DNA of 64,000 nucleotides from Macrotrachela quadricornifera. Its lineage: Eukaryota > Rotifera > Eurotatoria > Philodinida > Philodinidae. Every line of letters starts with the position of its first letter. Position 1 is the first letter of the stretch. The stretch lies in contig JAJEKB010024911.1 of NCBI GenBank assembly GCA_022393335.1, forward strand, positions 1-64,000, given 5' to 3'. The position numbers were made by a program, and so were the translations under genes. Below the pieces are notes generated by a model that had not been told where the DNA came from, did not search any database, and saw only the letters and a list, made by a program, of their open reading frames with translations. Below are positions 19,961 through 32,811 of the stretch, in pieces.

Positions 19961-20530
19961 GAGACTTGTTTCGCGTATGCGGGCAGCTTTTCTATTTTTC
20001 CTTTTTTCTTGGTATCTATAGTCGAGTCTCACCCACGAAATCTCCGGAGAGTCCCTTAAGAGTCCCTAGAGGCTCCCTTCAGGGATCTTCTAGTGAGTTC
20101 CTAGTTTTTATGAAGCAGGAAGAAAAAAATCTTTTCGGTGGATTTTTTGTGTACTCAAAAAGTGGGTACACTCTGGAATCGGTTAGTGTGTCCGTCCGTT
20201 TACACGATAACTCTTCACAATTACATTCGATTAAGCTGAAATTTTGTGCACGGAATTGTCTCATCAATATCTCGGTCGAGAGAAGAAGATGAGAAGGATC
20301 CATCCAGACATGGCTGAGTTATCGAAAAAATTGTCATTATTATTAACCAGACTATTCCTGAAGGGAGTACAGGAACTTTTTCAAAAAAAAATTTTTTCCC
20401 CAGAATTATGCACAACATATATAAATCGACTCAGTTTTTAACGCTAATTCCGAATATGATATTAGTTTTGAATCAAATCGTAGTTTTTTAAGTGAAAGTT
20501 GCCTAAACAGGGTCCAAAAATGCACAAAAT
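19960..20530. repeat. Probable non-coding dispersed repeat
   Basis: The segment has phrases common in non-coding invertebrate repeats: TCTCCGGAGAGTCCCTTAAG with palindromic pieces, 'GTGGGTACACTCTGG', 'GTGTCCGTCCGTTTACACG', then 'GATTAAGCTGAAATTTTGTG'. It has higher GC than its surroundings. Open frames overlap it on both strands without motifs. No second copy is in this window, so the assignment rests on style only. Confidence 0.3.
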
Positions 20531-21434
20531 CTGTATCCTGAGGCCAGTGTGGCTAAATATGTCTCGGGCGACTAGCCTTTTTGGGATATTCGAGATGCAT
20601 GGTTTTGTTGCTACTAAAAAAAGTCATCGAATGGAAAAAATTTGAACTCGATAAGTATTAATATTGGTGGATTATTATGAAAATGCCGATACCTCTGTGT
20701 GTATCATACATCTATCATAGATTCATGAAGTTACATATGACCATAATCTCGGTATATACAAGCCCAAATCCATTGTGAAGTAACTCCTACCCAGTTTTCT
20801 AAGCTGAGCATGAATCTGAACTCAATTTCTGTGATTTCTAAAGGTATTATATCACTATGGGAGTTGAGTCAATGATTATTAGATAGGATCGGCTACAGTG
20901 TCGTCCATGCTAGCTTGGCTGCCCAAGTTTTTTACTCTTAGAATTTAGTGACAAAAGACGTGTCTTGATGAGGTCTATGTCTTGTAGAAAAATAAGTCGA
21001 AGATCTGGTGCAACACGTGAGAAAAATCCAAAATACCGCCTCCCACAGTGTAATATTGCTTCGAATTCTCGCAGTTTCTGAATTTTAGCATTTATTTTAT
21101 CTCATAACTTGTTTACTTGAGCAGAATGAATTTATAGACCAAACTGTTTTCTGTCCAATTGAGATTTCCCAGAACTTAAATGGCCAATCGGTTCACAAGA
21201 TAAGGTCAAAATGCTGATCACAGACTCAAGATAGCTAGTTTTTCGACAGTTCGATCAAAATCAATTTGTCGTCAATTCTTTTTATTTTTTGAAGTACATA
21301 TAACACTCGGATTTATATCCGATGTTTGCACCTTTACTATTTTAAGAAAACAATTTTTGTCCAAGTTTTTATGACTACAGCTCTATAATAGATGCAGATG
21401 AAATCTAAGCAACTCCACAATTTGATCATCTATA
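20531..21434. other. Intergenic stretch, nothing recognised
   Basis: No coding potential, RNA gene or obvious repeat seen. Confidence 0.4.
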
Positions 21435-21677
21435 CAGGATGGTCCAAAAAAAACTTACTCTCCCCTCTCCTCAAGTATTTTTGATTCTTTGAGAATATCT
21501 ACATTTCAAATAGAGAATTTATTTCAAAAACTATTAATAGGCATATAGTACATAATAAATACATCGAGTTTTGCAGGAGAAAATAGTCTGCATATGAAAC
21601 AAATCTCATTTCAAAGAAGTTAAAGATACTTGGGGATGGAAGGGGGGGGGTGAGTAAGTTTTTTTTGGATCACCCTG
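21435..21677. mobile_element. Mariner-type MITE, 243 bp
   Basis: The ends are inverted repeats beginning CAGG(A/G)TG(G/A)TCCAAAAAAAACTTACTC and extending through a C-rich run (left) or G-run (right). TA lies on both sides (21433-21434 and 21678-21679). CAGGGTGGTCCAAAA-type ends are typical of mariner-derived MITEs. There is no coding region. Confidence 0.85.
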
Positions 21678-21679
21678 TA

Positions 21680-22185
21680 TTATTTCGAGATTAATATGTT
21701 GTTTTATCGGATTTAGTGGTTATATCTAGGTGTTTTTTATGATTTTCAAGCGTTTTTGAAATAGAATACATAAGAAGGTGTTTCAAAATTTATTCCAGAG
21801 GTTATATTTTATCTTTTTCATGATGATAACATATACGTATTTGATGCATTTGATTGCTTATTTAATTTAGCAAGATATTACTAGATGTTTTTGAAACCTT
21901 TTCGTGTTTTTACGCATTTTACCTGCATTTTAGACCTTTCTTTTATATTTTGAGGCTTGTTCGAAATAACTGTGCTTATGAAGGTATATGAATCATATAT
22001 TAATGAGTAGATCGAATGTTTCTGGGGGTGTTCGTATGCATATACAGACACATTTGGCATTGCCTCAAGTGTGTCCAGAAAAAAGTTCATCAGAAAAAAG
22101 TTTTTGGCGATGGCACATATTTGAATAAGAATGTAGGTTGTGGAGTTCTGTGGGTGTTCGTGCTGTTCACGTAAATTACTAATAC
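21680..22185. other. Intergenic stretch between MITE and gypsy relic
   Basis: No supported gene. Its 3' part may hold worn gag sequence of the adjacent retroelement. Confidence 0.35.
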
Positions 22186-24200
22186 CCTACAAGAACGGAT
22201 TATTGTCAATAATTCGAAAAATTGTGAAAAATTACTTGATCAAGCAAGACGGATAGAAACTGCGGCGGTAATTACTCAACAGCAAGAATCAACAATGACA
22301 ACGATCAATAATTTAGTAGAAGAAACCATAGCAGCTCTTAGTCGATTGTCAAGCAATTTTAGTGATCGTTACATCAACTACTCAAACCGAAATAATCAAT
22401 GTCAGATATATTATATCCCACAAGAATCACCAAAACAAATCAACGTCAACAATAATAACAATCGTTATCAACAAAACCATCTGACACACAAATTATCACA
22501 AATTGTTTGTTATGGTTGCAATACAATTGGATATTATTCATACTAATGTTCGAGCCATTTAAACTAATTTTTATACCCATCAAGATTAATAAAATCAAAA
22601 CAAAAACAATGATTAACACAGGCTCAACAAATATCAGCTATAGATGCATCATATCTAAAGAAAACAAATCTTCAAGAATATATTTGCTCAACAACAATTA
22701 CGTGTAGGACGCCTAAAAATGACCAATTGAACAGCTGTGGAACGGTGGTGCTACCAATTACAATCAACAATGTTGAAAATCAAATAAACATTTATATTAT
22801 CGAGGACTTGTTTGGTGATCTGTTACTTGGAGAAGATTTTTGTAATAAATACAAAGTCAACATTAACTATGAGGAGAAACATCTTACAATTAAAGAAAGA
22901 CACCACTTAGTGAAAGTCATATTTTTAACAAGGAATGACTGACCATCAAATTTTTCATATAAAAACGATGAAAGATATTGTCATTCTACTACTTCCAGCA
23001 AAGTTATCAAGACAATGGCAACATCACTATCGATGTCAGCTATATTTACACCATCTTTAAGTCGAATGAACAAATAGCAGGTTGTGGATCTGCATGCAAT
23101 ATTGACTATCAACAGCAACAGAACAACAATCTTAATGGTCCTCAATACTTCAACATCGATGAAAATAATCCCTAGGGATACTAATCTTGATAGTATCAAA
23201 CGCCATGAAGACATCCAATGCTTTTACGCGTGGCTAAATCCGATAAACAGACAGGATCACCATATGACATCTATCATGCTAGGCCAAGTGTCATCAAAGT
23301 CATCATCTCACTCACCGAATGCTAACATAGTAACCGGTCTCACATCACATCTACCGCAGGTATAATAGGTAAATATGAGTCAAATCTTCTTCGAATACAG
23401 AGCTCTCTTTCACACATCTAAACCATCGATCATGAAAACAAACTTTTTCCATCGGATACCAATTCAACCACATCATCAACCTATCCAATCTTATCCATAC
23501 AGGAATTCTACCAAAGAGACAGAGACAACCAATCAACAAGTGAAAAAAAACATGTTGTACGGTCCAGCTGAAGTCCATGAGTATCGTCGATCGTTATCAT
23601 CACGAAAAAAGATACAAGCTCCAAGTTCTGCGTGGATTACAAACATCTCAATGACAAAATGGCGGGATCTCGATACTTTACAATACTTGATTTGAAGTCG
23701 GGTCACTCACGGATCTCAATTAATGAACATAATAAGAAAAAGGACGGTCTTTATAGTAATCGTCGGTCTCTATGAATTTAATGTGCTACCCTTTGGATTA
23801 TCGAACGCACCACCTACATTTCAAAGAATTATGAATTCGGTCTTGAGTATATTAGGATGACTTATTACCATAGTATATTCAGACGATAAAATCGTCTACT
23901 CACTATCATTTGAGAAATACGTGGAACATCTGAATCTGGTGCCGTCGGCATTAGAGAAAGCAAACGTCAAACTGAACATGGTCAAATGTTCGCTGGAGCG
24001 GAAACAATTGGACTACCTGGGCTTTCGTGCAACTCAAGATGATATCAAACCAATGACTGCAAATGTCAAGAAGACACTGGACTTTCCAACGCCATCATCA
24101 ACAAAAGTGACATATTCATTCGTTCACATAGCACAATTTTACTGACAGTTCATCAAAGATTTTACTTCAATCACCGCTCCATTGAATATATCTTTCCTTT
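22186..24200 (+). pseudogene. Ty3/gypsy LTR-retrotransposon relic (gag-protease-RT)
   Basis: Domains appear in the order expected for Ty3/gypsy elements but in changing frames. From 22190 a gag C-terminal part with Asn/Gln-rich sequence ends in a zinc knuckle CYGCNTIGYYSY-stop-C, with Tyr replacing the knuckle His. Near 22610 the retropepsin site reads INTGSTNIS, Asn replacing the catalytic Asp; ...DLLLGEDF at 22810 is the protease flap-to-end region. From 23590 the reverse transcriptase shows [52 protein letters not shown] (usually YLDD) and LDYLGF. RNase H and integrase are not seen. At least five frame changes and several stops make it a dead, old copy. Confidence 0.88.
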
Positions 24201-24204
24201 CGTT

Positions 24205-24505
24205 CTATTTATGGCATATGTTTGAATTTTCCGTTTCTATACATCACATGAAGTTAGATTTTCCCTTTCCTGCACATAACATATGTATACCATTTTTCTT
24301 GACAAGTTCTCTCTCTCTATGTGTCATCTCGTCGTAGGTGTCATGTATATTAGATTTTTCTCCATCCTCCAATGAACATTTTCTAAAGACTTGAAATCTG
24401 TTATCCCATATATAGCCTGTGGCTTTTCTTCAATAAACAGAAGTGAGATACGAAGGTATTCTTATCTTACTAATAAACCGATGATCTAGAGTTAGACCCC
24501 TAACA
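24205..24505 (+). repeat. Candidate 3' LTR-like segment
   Basis: Downstream of the gypsy relic, this stretch has a TATA-like run (CATATATAGCC), an AATAAA near 24433 and ends ACCCCTAACA, resembling the U3-R-U5 order of an LTR ending in CA. The matching 5' LTR was not found and the left boundary is a guess. A similarly built end (tatacatatag...CCCCTAACAG) lies at 27360-27420. Confidence 0.3.
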
Positions 24506-25554
24506 CAAATAACATAATAATAAGGAAATAACAAACAGCTCTAAAAAATCTGTTCATATTAGGAACACTGCCAGTACACCTAAGGAACTAAACGTTCTAG
24601 TTCCCTTAAAGAGTCCAAAACACTTTTTCCACAGTTTCGGTTCCGGCTTCATTCTCAGTTTCCACTTTTTGGGATCACTGAACTCGATTTTTGTGACAGT
24701 AGCATTTACATCCTGCATTGAAATCTACAACTGTAATCGAACTTCGTACTTCATTCTCTATCCTGGATTCACAAATTACAAGTTTCTTAATTAGATATGA
24801 ATAGTTATAGAACACTAAATCTAATACTGATGATTGGATCTATTCACTGAGAATTTTTTAGACGATACTGAGCATAAAAATCAACTGCATGTTTACAAGA
24901 AAATACTGAGCAATAAATTTGTTATCTTACTTTTGATGTGAATTTCAAATAATGTTCTTGAATGTTAGATCAAATTTGAGTGATTGATAAGTAAATCAGT
25001 AGATAATATGTGGTCGTGAGATACGATCTAAAAGAAAATATTAAAGTATTTACGATAGAAATTTGATTCTTCTCTTCACAAGCAATGACAGACATCCTAG
25101 CAACGAACCATTATAGACGTGATAAAAAGACTCGATAGCGTTCTTCTCCATATAATTAATTAATTAATTATAGTTGGTTAAAATTAAAACTTATATGAAC
25201 GTTTTTCGGATATTTTTCACTGAAAAACTGTTGTTTTTGTATAAAAATATGTCATGTATTGTATAATGCAATGTATTTTCTAAAAGAGCAGTAGAAAAGT
25301 GCAAAAGTTTAAATAATTATTAATTAATATATTAAAAAAATTTTCTTTTTATAATTAATCGATTAATTTATGGTATCCTAATAGAATCAATGAACTTTTA
25401 TTAAGACGTTGTTTTATATTAAGGATGATCGTTTATGGAAGGAAAGGGATGACCCATAAATCTACAGTCAAGTTTTATTTGCCTACGATCAGCACTAGCA
25501 ACTATATCGTACTACACATTCTAATTCGTTAGGAATGTCGCAACACAGCTTTAA
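24506..25554. other. AT-rich gene-poor stretch
   Basis: No genes seen. A (TTAA)n-like run (attaattaattaattat) lies at 25156-25172. A CGGTTCCGGCTTC phrase near 24646 recalls hAT subterminal motifs but stands alone. Confidence 0.4.
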
Positions 25555-25912
25555 GGAAACTCACATATTTTTTCGAAGAAAAATAATGAGTGTAAATTTT
25601 AAATCGAAGTTTTTCCGGCTTCCTCGTACAGACACTCCCCGTCCTTTAAATCCCTTTACAGACAGATTCCCATTACAGATACCTCCATCGCAAACACCTC
25701 CACATTTCAGCAGACGTGATATAATAAAGGATTCCTGTGATTTACCATCGTTCTCTTTTATCTTAAAGCTTTGCTGCAAATATAAATCTATCAATGTAGA
25801 GTAATAATATTATAAAAAATTTACAGTGACACAGCTCCTAGCTTGTATGAATATGTGAATTTTACATTTTAGCCCTACAGAAGTTGCGCTGTCAAGCTTT
25901 TTGAAATTTCTA
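25555..25912 (+). repeat. Dispersed non-coding repeat, copy 1
   Basis: Aligns by eye with 49855-50212 in the same orientation. Shared phrases, in order: ACTCACATATTT, GAAGAAAAATA(A/G)TG, CGAAGTTT, GGCTTCCT, a pyrimidine-rich centre, CTTAAAGCTT, GAGTAATAAT, GAATATGTGA(A/G)TT(T/C)(T/C)ACATTTTAGC and CAAGCTTTTT. The open frames here on both strands therefore come from a repeat rather than a gene. Confidence 0.7.
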
Positions 25913-28763
25913 AACATACTTAAACTAACTTGAAACTTGGAAAAAATCGACTAAGTCGTTATAAAATGGCCAAAATGATTCAATAATGAATCGATATGCA
26001 TTTTATTGATCATTCTTCCATTATTCTTTCGATTGAATATGCAAGAAAATGCCATAATGTGCAAAAAACGAAACATTTGCATCGATTTTGCATAAACATG
26101 TATGAATACATCGAAATCTTTTCCTAACTCAAGTTTTTAACATATATACTTTACTGTATCAGATGCATTTCTTCACCATGAAAACGTTTTCTTACATTAG
26201 CAATGCAATAAAAACTGAGAGGAACGACGATGATCTGACAAATAATAGGCATGTATATGCATGAAAGCTAATAGCCATTGGACACTTCAAAAAATAAACA
26301 AGTTTTTTCAGTCAATATAGTGCATTCTTTTACATGTGAGCTCATCTTTAACGAGCAATACAAAAATAGCTAAAGTCTCGCACGTTACTCTATATCTACC
26401 ACAAAATTTTAAAAAATGTATAGCGATACTGAATTGTATTAGTGATGTTTTTTACAAACACTATTTTATAGTATTGATGTGAAGAATTCAATGAAGTTTT
26501 ATTCATGTTGCAAGCAAATACACTAATCAACTTGACTCTTATATACAGGACGTATGTCTTGTATGAATACAGAAGGATGTTGCAGAACACAAACCAATAT
26601 CCACGTCTAAACAACTGAATGCATGATTGTCAATGTTACTATTTCTGCGTAATCACTACACAAGAAACATGACTGCGCCTTAAATATAGCCGTTCAATCA
26701 AAAATTTTAGATCGAAATGAAAGCTAACCCATTTCATTGAACAATATTTTTTGGGCATATAAGCAAATTCTTAAACCTAACGAATGAATATTGGGTGAGA
26801 TATAATAATTCCACTAATAGCATTTAACACATCCAAGGCGATGAGACCCACCGATGACTCTGAGAAATTTGAGTATTTCTGCCATATTTTGACCAAACGG
26901 ACTAGTTCTTTTACCACTAATAAAGAAATCGTTATAGATCATATCTATGAGAGAAACATTGACAAAAGCTGTTTTGAAGTATTACAACTGCGATAAATAA
27001 AGAAATGCAACATTTCATGAATTATGAAAAAAACAATATTTCATGTCGTCACGAATGTGTTAACATCGCTTTTCATTAATTGAAAATATTTTTTAGCAAT
27101 CAATACAATTGTAAAAATTCTATCAAACATACATTTGAAGATGAACAATATAATTATCAAATCTAATAATATGTGAACATTATTGATTGTTTTATTTCAT
27201 CTCTATTCTCCTTATATTCTTTCAATATAACGCTCGAAATAGTCTATCTTCGTTGTTAGCTTTATTCCGATTATGTCACATGTTTTTCTTGCTTTTCACT
27301 ACCTGAAACTCAAAATTACATTTTATGTGTCTTATCGTCAGATGAACAAACTGGTAGCTATATATACATATAGTCTCTCTCTTTACGTTTAGTAACAGTG
27401 ATAGTCGGCCCCTAACAGTCTTTCATTAAGAAACATATATTTGTCATGGAATAAAACCAAGTGCAGATAAACTGGCATTAATTTCTATCTTATCGATAAT
27501 ATTCTGAGCTGAGCTATATAATTCAAAAAGGATAGTTTTAAACCTTTCGATTAACACTAATGTTTTAAAAGAGTTTCTCATTTAATAAAATACAGAGTTT
27601 AACAAGATACTGGGTTCTGAAAAATTTCGTCTTGATGGATAGTAATACAGTAGTAGATATGAAACGTGTTCTTTAAAAATCAACAATCTAGTTTGAACAT
27701 TCATCAGTCAAATAAGCCATTTGTATGACAGTTTCGTTTTATTTTCAAAAGAGTTATTACTCAGTATTGTAAGTAATGATAATGTAAATATTTAACGCAG
27801 GTACTGTATACCATGAATAAATTCTATAACACTACTTCGTAAGTTCCAACAAAATAAGTTAAATCACTTTTTCTTGAAAAATAAAAATAAATGGCTCAAG
27901 AATGGCAATTAAAATTTTGAACTTTTGGATTGAGATCTGAAGCTAGTAATATGCTGACTATTATTATATAGGGTGTATAAAAAATTCTATACTGATAATA
28001 ATCAATTAGCATTCAATAGACTCGCTACAAGACGACTTTCTTATTCTCTTTTATCAGTGTCTCATTCACATAGAATTCACATTCCTATGTCCAAGAATGA
28101 TGTATGCTACCCAACCCATACGTCTTGTACGTTGATTTCTTGCATTTAAACATATGAAAGGCTAAAACTTGTCGTACATGTCGTCAACAATCAATATATC
28201 TTTAAACTAGTATATTTAATAAAGAAAGGGAATATCTCTTAAGATTTCTTTTTCAAAAGAGAAGAATAGTCATGTTACTATGATACGGATGTTGAAAAAT
28301 GATGATTGTACTATGCATCTCCAAATTTATGTATGAGAAAGTTTTCAGAAGTTAAATTTACATTAATGATAATATATCGTAAAAAAATCTCGTATAAATG
28401 ATTGACAAAAAAAATGTCGCCAATTAATAAAAAGAATCAGTAAATTGCTATTTTTGATGCTATTCGTAGAATTATCATATATCGGCTAAAATGTATTGGT
28501 TAAGTTGAAAACTTCGTTATATCTTTAAAAAAAACTGCTTTACAAAGAATCATGTGAAGTCAACTAAACACCCTAGCTAAAGACATGAGGCTTATTTTAC
28601 GTAGAGAAAATATGGTAATAAATTATGATTCCTCGCTTTATGATTTTTGCCAAAAATTTTTTTCTTTCAAATTTGAAAGCTATGACATATTGTCTACAGT
28701 TTTTCAAGACCTACCTGAAAATTCCAAATATCAAGTTATCAAAAACTATTTTGAAAGCAATTT
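25913..28763. other. Long gene-poor AT-rich stretch
   Basis: No coding region, RNA gene or clear element boundary was recognised in nearly 3 kb. The possible LTR end near 27360-27420 is the only structural hint. Confidence 0.4.
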
Positions 28764-28962
28764 TTTAAAGCTTTCAGGTTTCCTAGATAGTGGTTTTTGA
28801 GATATTTTAAAGTTTATCTAAAAATGATTTTCAGAGGTTCTTTTAGGTTTATCTAAGAATGATTTTAGAGATTTTTAAGATGCATCTAAAAATGGTTCTT
28901 GAATGTTCATAGGACTTATCTATGAATACTTTTTGGAAATTTTTCAGGTTTATCTTGAGAGA
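28764..28962. repeat. Degenerate tandem repeat, period about 36 bp
   Basis: Five or so imperfect units carrying (A/G)GTTTATCTAA(A/G)AATGATTTT followed by a variable TTC/TTTTTA tail. Divergence is high, so it is an old minisatellite. Confidence 0.55.
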
Positions 28963-30500
28963 ACTGTTATTCACTTTTTAGTTAAATACTACATGTTTTT
29001 TGACACTTTTAGGTTTTCGAAAGAGAAATACATGCACACTCTGATTTTTCAAGGATTACTTTAGTATTTGATATATAATCTTTGAAGCATTCGTTAATCA
29101 TAATAATTCTATATTCTTTATTACATTTTAGCACTATGTGTAACTAAGTCTAACCAAAAGAAACTATAGATATTTTTTCCTAGAGACGGGCAAATTCAAT
29201 CTCGATTCTGAACCAAAGCATGGTGGTTCTGGTACAGTTCTAATTCAGTAGAAATGTCAATTTTATACAAGTCGAGTTTTTCATCAGCAATACAACGATT
29301 AATTATCTCATACTCGTATTATCGTACTTACTGATCTATTATATAAACAAAAATTGAACCAAAGATGAAATTTTCGCAATAGCGTCACATTTATCCAGCT
29401 CAACGTGCAACAGTTTTGAGGAAAAAGTATCACATTTAAATCATTATCAAAAGCCAATTACTGTCAACTACTTAGTTTTTATTGATATTTCATAAGTGGA
29501 TTACTGAAATTAAAAATAAAATCTTTTCGTAATGTTATTACAGCCATACTGATCCAGTATTATTTTCAGAGTAACTTTACGTAGATAAAAGGAATGATAT
29601 TTCTTCTTTTTCCCACATAAAAATCATACAGAACAGTTTAAATAACATTTGATATAGGAGGTTCAAGCTTCACATTAGGATGCATAAATAGTTTCTAAGC
29701 AAGATCAAATATATTGCAATGGAGAAAAGTGGAATTAATGCTTAATGTATACATTTTAAAGATATGTTGAAGCAATCTTCCGAATAATAAAATATATTTT
29801 CTTACATTTCTGAGTTTATTCTACAACGTGATATAAACATTTATTTCGAATTTTGAAATAAATACTTATGTCTGAAGTGTCGCACTACATAGGAGAATCA
29901 ATATATAAATAGCTAGATATACTTACGACGAAGATTAACACTGAAATATATTGATGTTGTTTTTATTTATGTTAGAAGCAAGTTATCTTACGTATTTATA
30001 TTCAATGAAATTACTTGATTTTTTTCAAGTAATGTTTATTTACGTGAATCGATCAACCGTGCTATTTCATACATATCATGACAAGGTAGATATGGGTGAA
30101 TATTTTTCGCACACGTTTTTCTTCATCATACTTCACTGTACAGTTTTATCTTCTCTTTCGATTCTTTGCTCGATGCAAGAAAAAAATCAACCTCTATATT
30201 TATTCAGCATAGTCCTTATTATTTTTTCGAATAAAAAAAATCAGTTGTACAATGGAAAATAACTAATGACGTATATAAGAGCTCTTTGAGAAGGATTTTA
30301 GGAAGCAAATTATTTTTTCTTTTTTGATATGTGAATCGATTCAATTCGTCAATTCAATTGTTGGTGAAGCTTGAACTATTAATTCAATCTAACTTATTGA
30401 TGATTTTAAATCGACTGTTTATAGATAGATTATGATCAGAAACTTATCCGAAAATGAGATTTGGATAGATTAATAAATCTAAGGAATTAAGAAAAAGAAA
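28963..30500. other. Gene-poor stretch
   Basis: A CTAGAGACGGGCAAATTC phrase near 29183 resembles a hAT end, but has no partner. The hydrophobic 103-residue frame at 29951-30262 lacks motifs and sits in T-rich DNA. Confidence 0.35.
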
Positions 30501-30544
30501 CACGTACACAGATTTATTTGAACACAAAACAAAAAAGACAATAT

Positions 30545-30582
30545 TAGCAACGCGTTTCGAATATTCTTCTTCAGACTATACT
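30545..30582 (-). other. Retroelement 3'-end-like hairpin (hammerhead-core-like)
   Basis: On the minus strand the sequence reads CTGAAGAAGAATATTCGAAACGCG. CTGAnGA, then a self-pairing GAATATTC, then GAAAC corresponds to part of a hammerhead ribozyme core. A CTGAAGAAG...CGAAACGCG phrase also occurs near the ends of some retroelements such as Penelope-like ones. The third helix and cleavage triplet could not be identified. Confidence 0.3.
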
Positions 30583-31100
30583 AATACATAAATAACATAT
30601 AGATAACGAATATGAATACAAATAATAGATAGGAGTGCAAATATACATACAAGAAAGAACAAAACTTCAGGAAAATTATAAATAATATTAATTCTTCTGA
30701 TTTGTTTTTTCGAGATAATGTGTCAATAAAATGTTAAGACTTTTTACAATAGGATAATAATTATCTTTATAGGATGTGATAGGCATCACAACTTAATATA
30801 TAATTTTTTGTATTATTTGTAATGTGAAGACATACTTTTTCTATTAGATGTAATGGAATTGTGTACGTTGGTTTTATTGTAGAAGTAGAAATATAATAGA
30901 AAAATAATAAAGGTTCGGTTCACTTCACTGACAAAATTCTAAGCTGCAAAAACTTGCAATTTGTTGAAAATTTTGCGTTAGGATATTGTTGACTTTACGA
31001 TTTTTCTCGAAATTTTTTGTAAACTGTGTTGAAAATTTAAGTTGTGATTTGAAATTTTTTCAACTTAGCTATCACTACTGAAGTAAACTGCAATTTAATT
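30583..31100. other. 5' flank of the MULE relic
   Basis: AT-rich, no gene. It presumably contains the unrecognised left end of the element. Confidence 0.35.
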
Positions 31101-32592
31101 ATGGCTTCAAATCAAAACAATGACAACACTTCAAGCAAGTATGCTGAAGTGATTAAATCTACAAAAGGCAAAGTTAAAATAAATATCGACGGATTTTTGT
31201 GTAACAAAGATAAAAATGATGATGATTTGTATTACTAGGTTTGTGAGCGCAAAGTTCAAAAGGAAACGAAATGTACTGCACGGGCCGCTACAATTTGTAT
31301 CGAGGACCAGCATAAGATTCGCAAATTTGATGCTAAGCAGCATAATCATGCGCCAGAAGCAAGCAAACCTAAAGTTCTAATAGCATGCATGCAAATGAAG
31401 GAGTTGGTTCAAATTAGCAATGATCAGCCTGCACAAATCATTAGTAATATTGTTGCTACACCATCGCGTGATATACAACCATGTTTACTACCAAAACAGG
31501 CTTTAAGACAACAAATCAAAAGAGCTAGATGTGTTTGCGATGAAGAAGTTGAACCAAACACATTGGATGATTTTCAGTTACCAGACGATATTGTACTACA
31601 TTGAGTAGGATGAATTTTTCAAAAGACACCAAAGACGGAACTGAAAGAATCTTGCTTTTCACAACAAGTGAAAATCTTAAGTGGCTGAAAGAAGCGAAAT
31701 TTTGGATTATGGATGGAACCTTTAAAACTGTTCCAATTTTGTTCCGGCAGTTGTACAACATTCACGCGCCTGCTGGCGGAAATATTAATTCTCGGATTGT
31801 TCCATTGGTTTACGCGTTAATGTGTTCTAAAAGTGAAGAGTTCCGTCAAAGATTATTTCAAGAACTAAATGAATGGGCAGAAGAAAATGAATTGGAACTG
31901 AAACCAGGCTTTGTATTAACTGATTTCGAAAAAGCTTCAATCCACGCAGTACAATCAGAGTTTTCAAGTTCTCAAAGCAAAGGTTGTCATTTTCATTTGG
32001 GCCAATCTATGTACAGACAAATTCAAGATGCAGGGCTCACCAAAACATATAGAGCTGACAAAAACTTTAGTCTTCTTATAAGACAGATTCCAGTTTTAGC
32101 TTTTTTAAGCCCTGTGGAAATTCCAGATGCTTTTGACGAAGTCAAAGCTTTATTGCCAACTGATGCTGAACCAATTCTTCAGTGGTTTGAGAATAACTAC
32201 GTACATGGAAGAGTGAAACGAATATTGAAAAATGGAACAGTTCAAAAACATGATCCATTATATCCACCAGCAATGTGGTCTGTCTTGGATAATACGGAAC
32301 TTGGATTTCCAAGAACCTAAAACAAAGCCGAAGCCTGGAATAGACGCTGGGAAACATTGTTCGATCGGTCGCTCGTTCTCATGTTGGCATTTTCACTATA
32401 ATTAAACAAATTCAAAACGAACAACATGACATTGAAATGGAAATTGAAAAATCAATGCGGGGAGAATTATGTCCAAAAAGGTGCAAAGAAGATGAAAGTA
32501 GAGAATTAAAAATCCAAAATATTATAGCGGATCGCAATAATAGATCAACTGTTGATTTTCTTCGAGGCATTGCTCACAATCTTTCATTGTAA
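31101..32592 (+). pseudogene. Second MULE transposase (FLYWCH + MULE), broken
   Basis: From ATG 31101 an intronless transposase relic can be followed to a TAA at 32590-32592. FLYWCH domain: GFLCNKDK...YY-stop-VCERK, CTARA and HNHAPE; the stop at YY*VCE stands where Trp is invariant, so TGG became TAG. Catalytic core: WIMDGTFK, TDFEKAS, GCHFHLGQS, and a third acidic block in PRT-stop-NKAEAWN. A stop near 31602 and a frameshift near 32345 complete the damage. It is only distantly similar to the transposase at 9790-11357 but has the same domain order and the same C-terminal NLSL-stop. No introns are needed to read it, unlike the intact copy, so the two belong to different lineages. TIRs were not found. 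Confidence 0.88.
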
Positions 32593-32811
32593 ATATTTGT
32601 AATTTTCATGAAAAACTTTTAAAGCTTCAAAAAAAGGAAAAAAGCTGTAAAAAGCTAAAAAAAGATCAGATTTTATTTGGTAATATTTTTGTATTTGTTG
32701 TCTTTGTCTATATATATATGTTTCTCCTTTGTCCATGGGGTACTAGTTCATACACCTCCTCGTGGTGTACCCTGGAAACTATCAGATTTAGTAGGTTAAG
32801 CTATGGACTAA

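Noticed and set aside
19966..20441. Overlapping frames of 65-108 codons on both strands
   Set aside because: No domain; the DNA looks like a non-coding repeat and both strands are open, which suggests chance.
25535..25804. 89-codon Pro-rich frame
   Set aside because: The homologous repeat at 49.9 kb does not keep the frame.
29951..30262. 103-codon hydrophobic frame
   Set aside because: T-rich DNA, no motif, no splice or promoter support.
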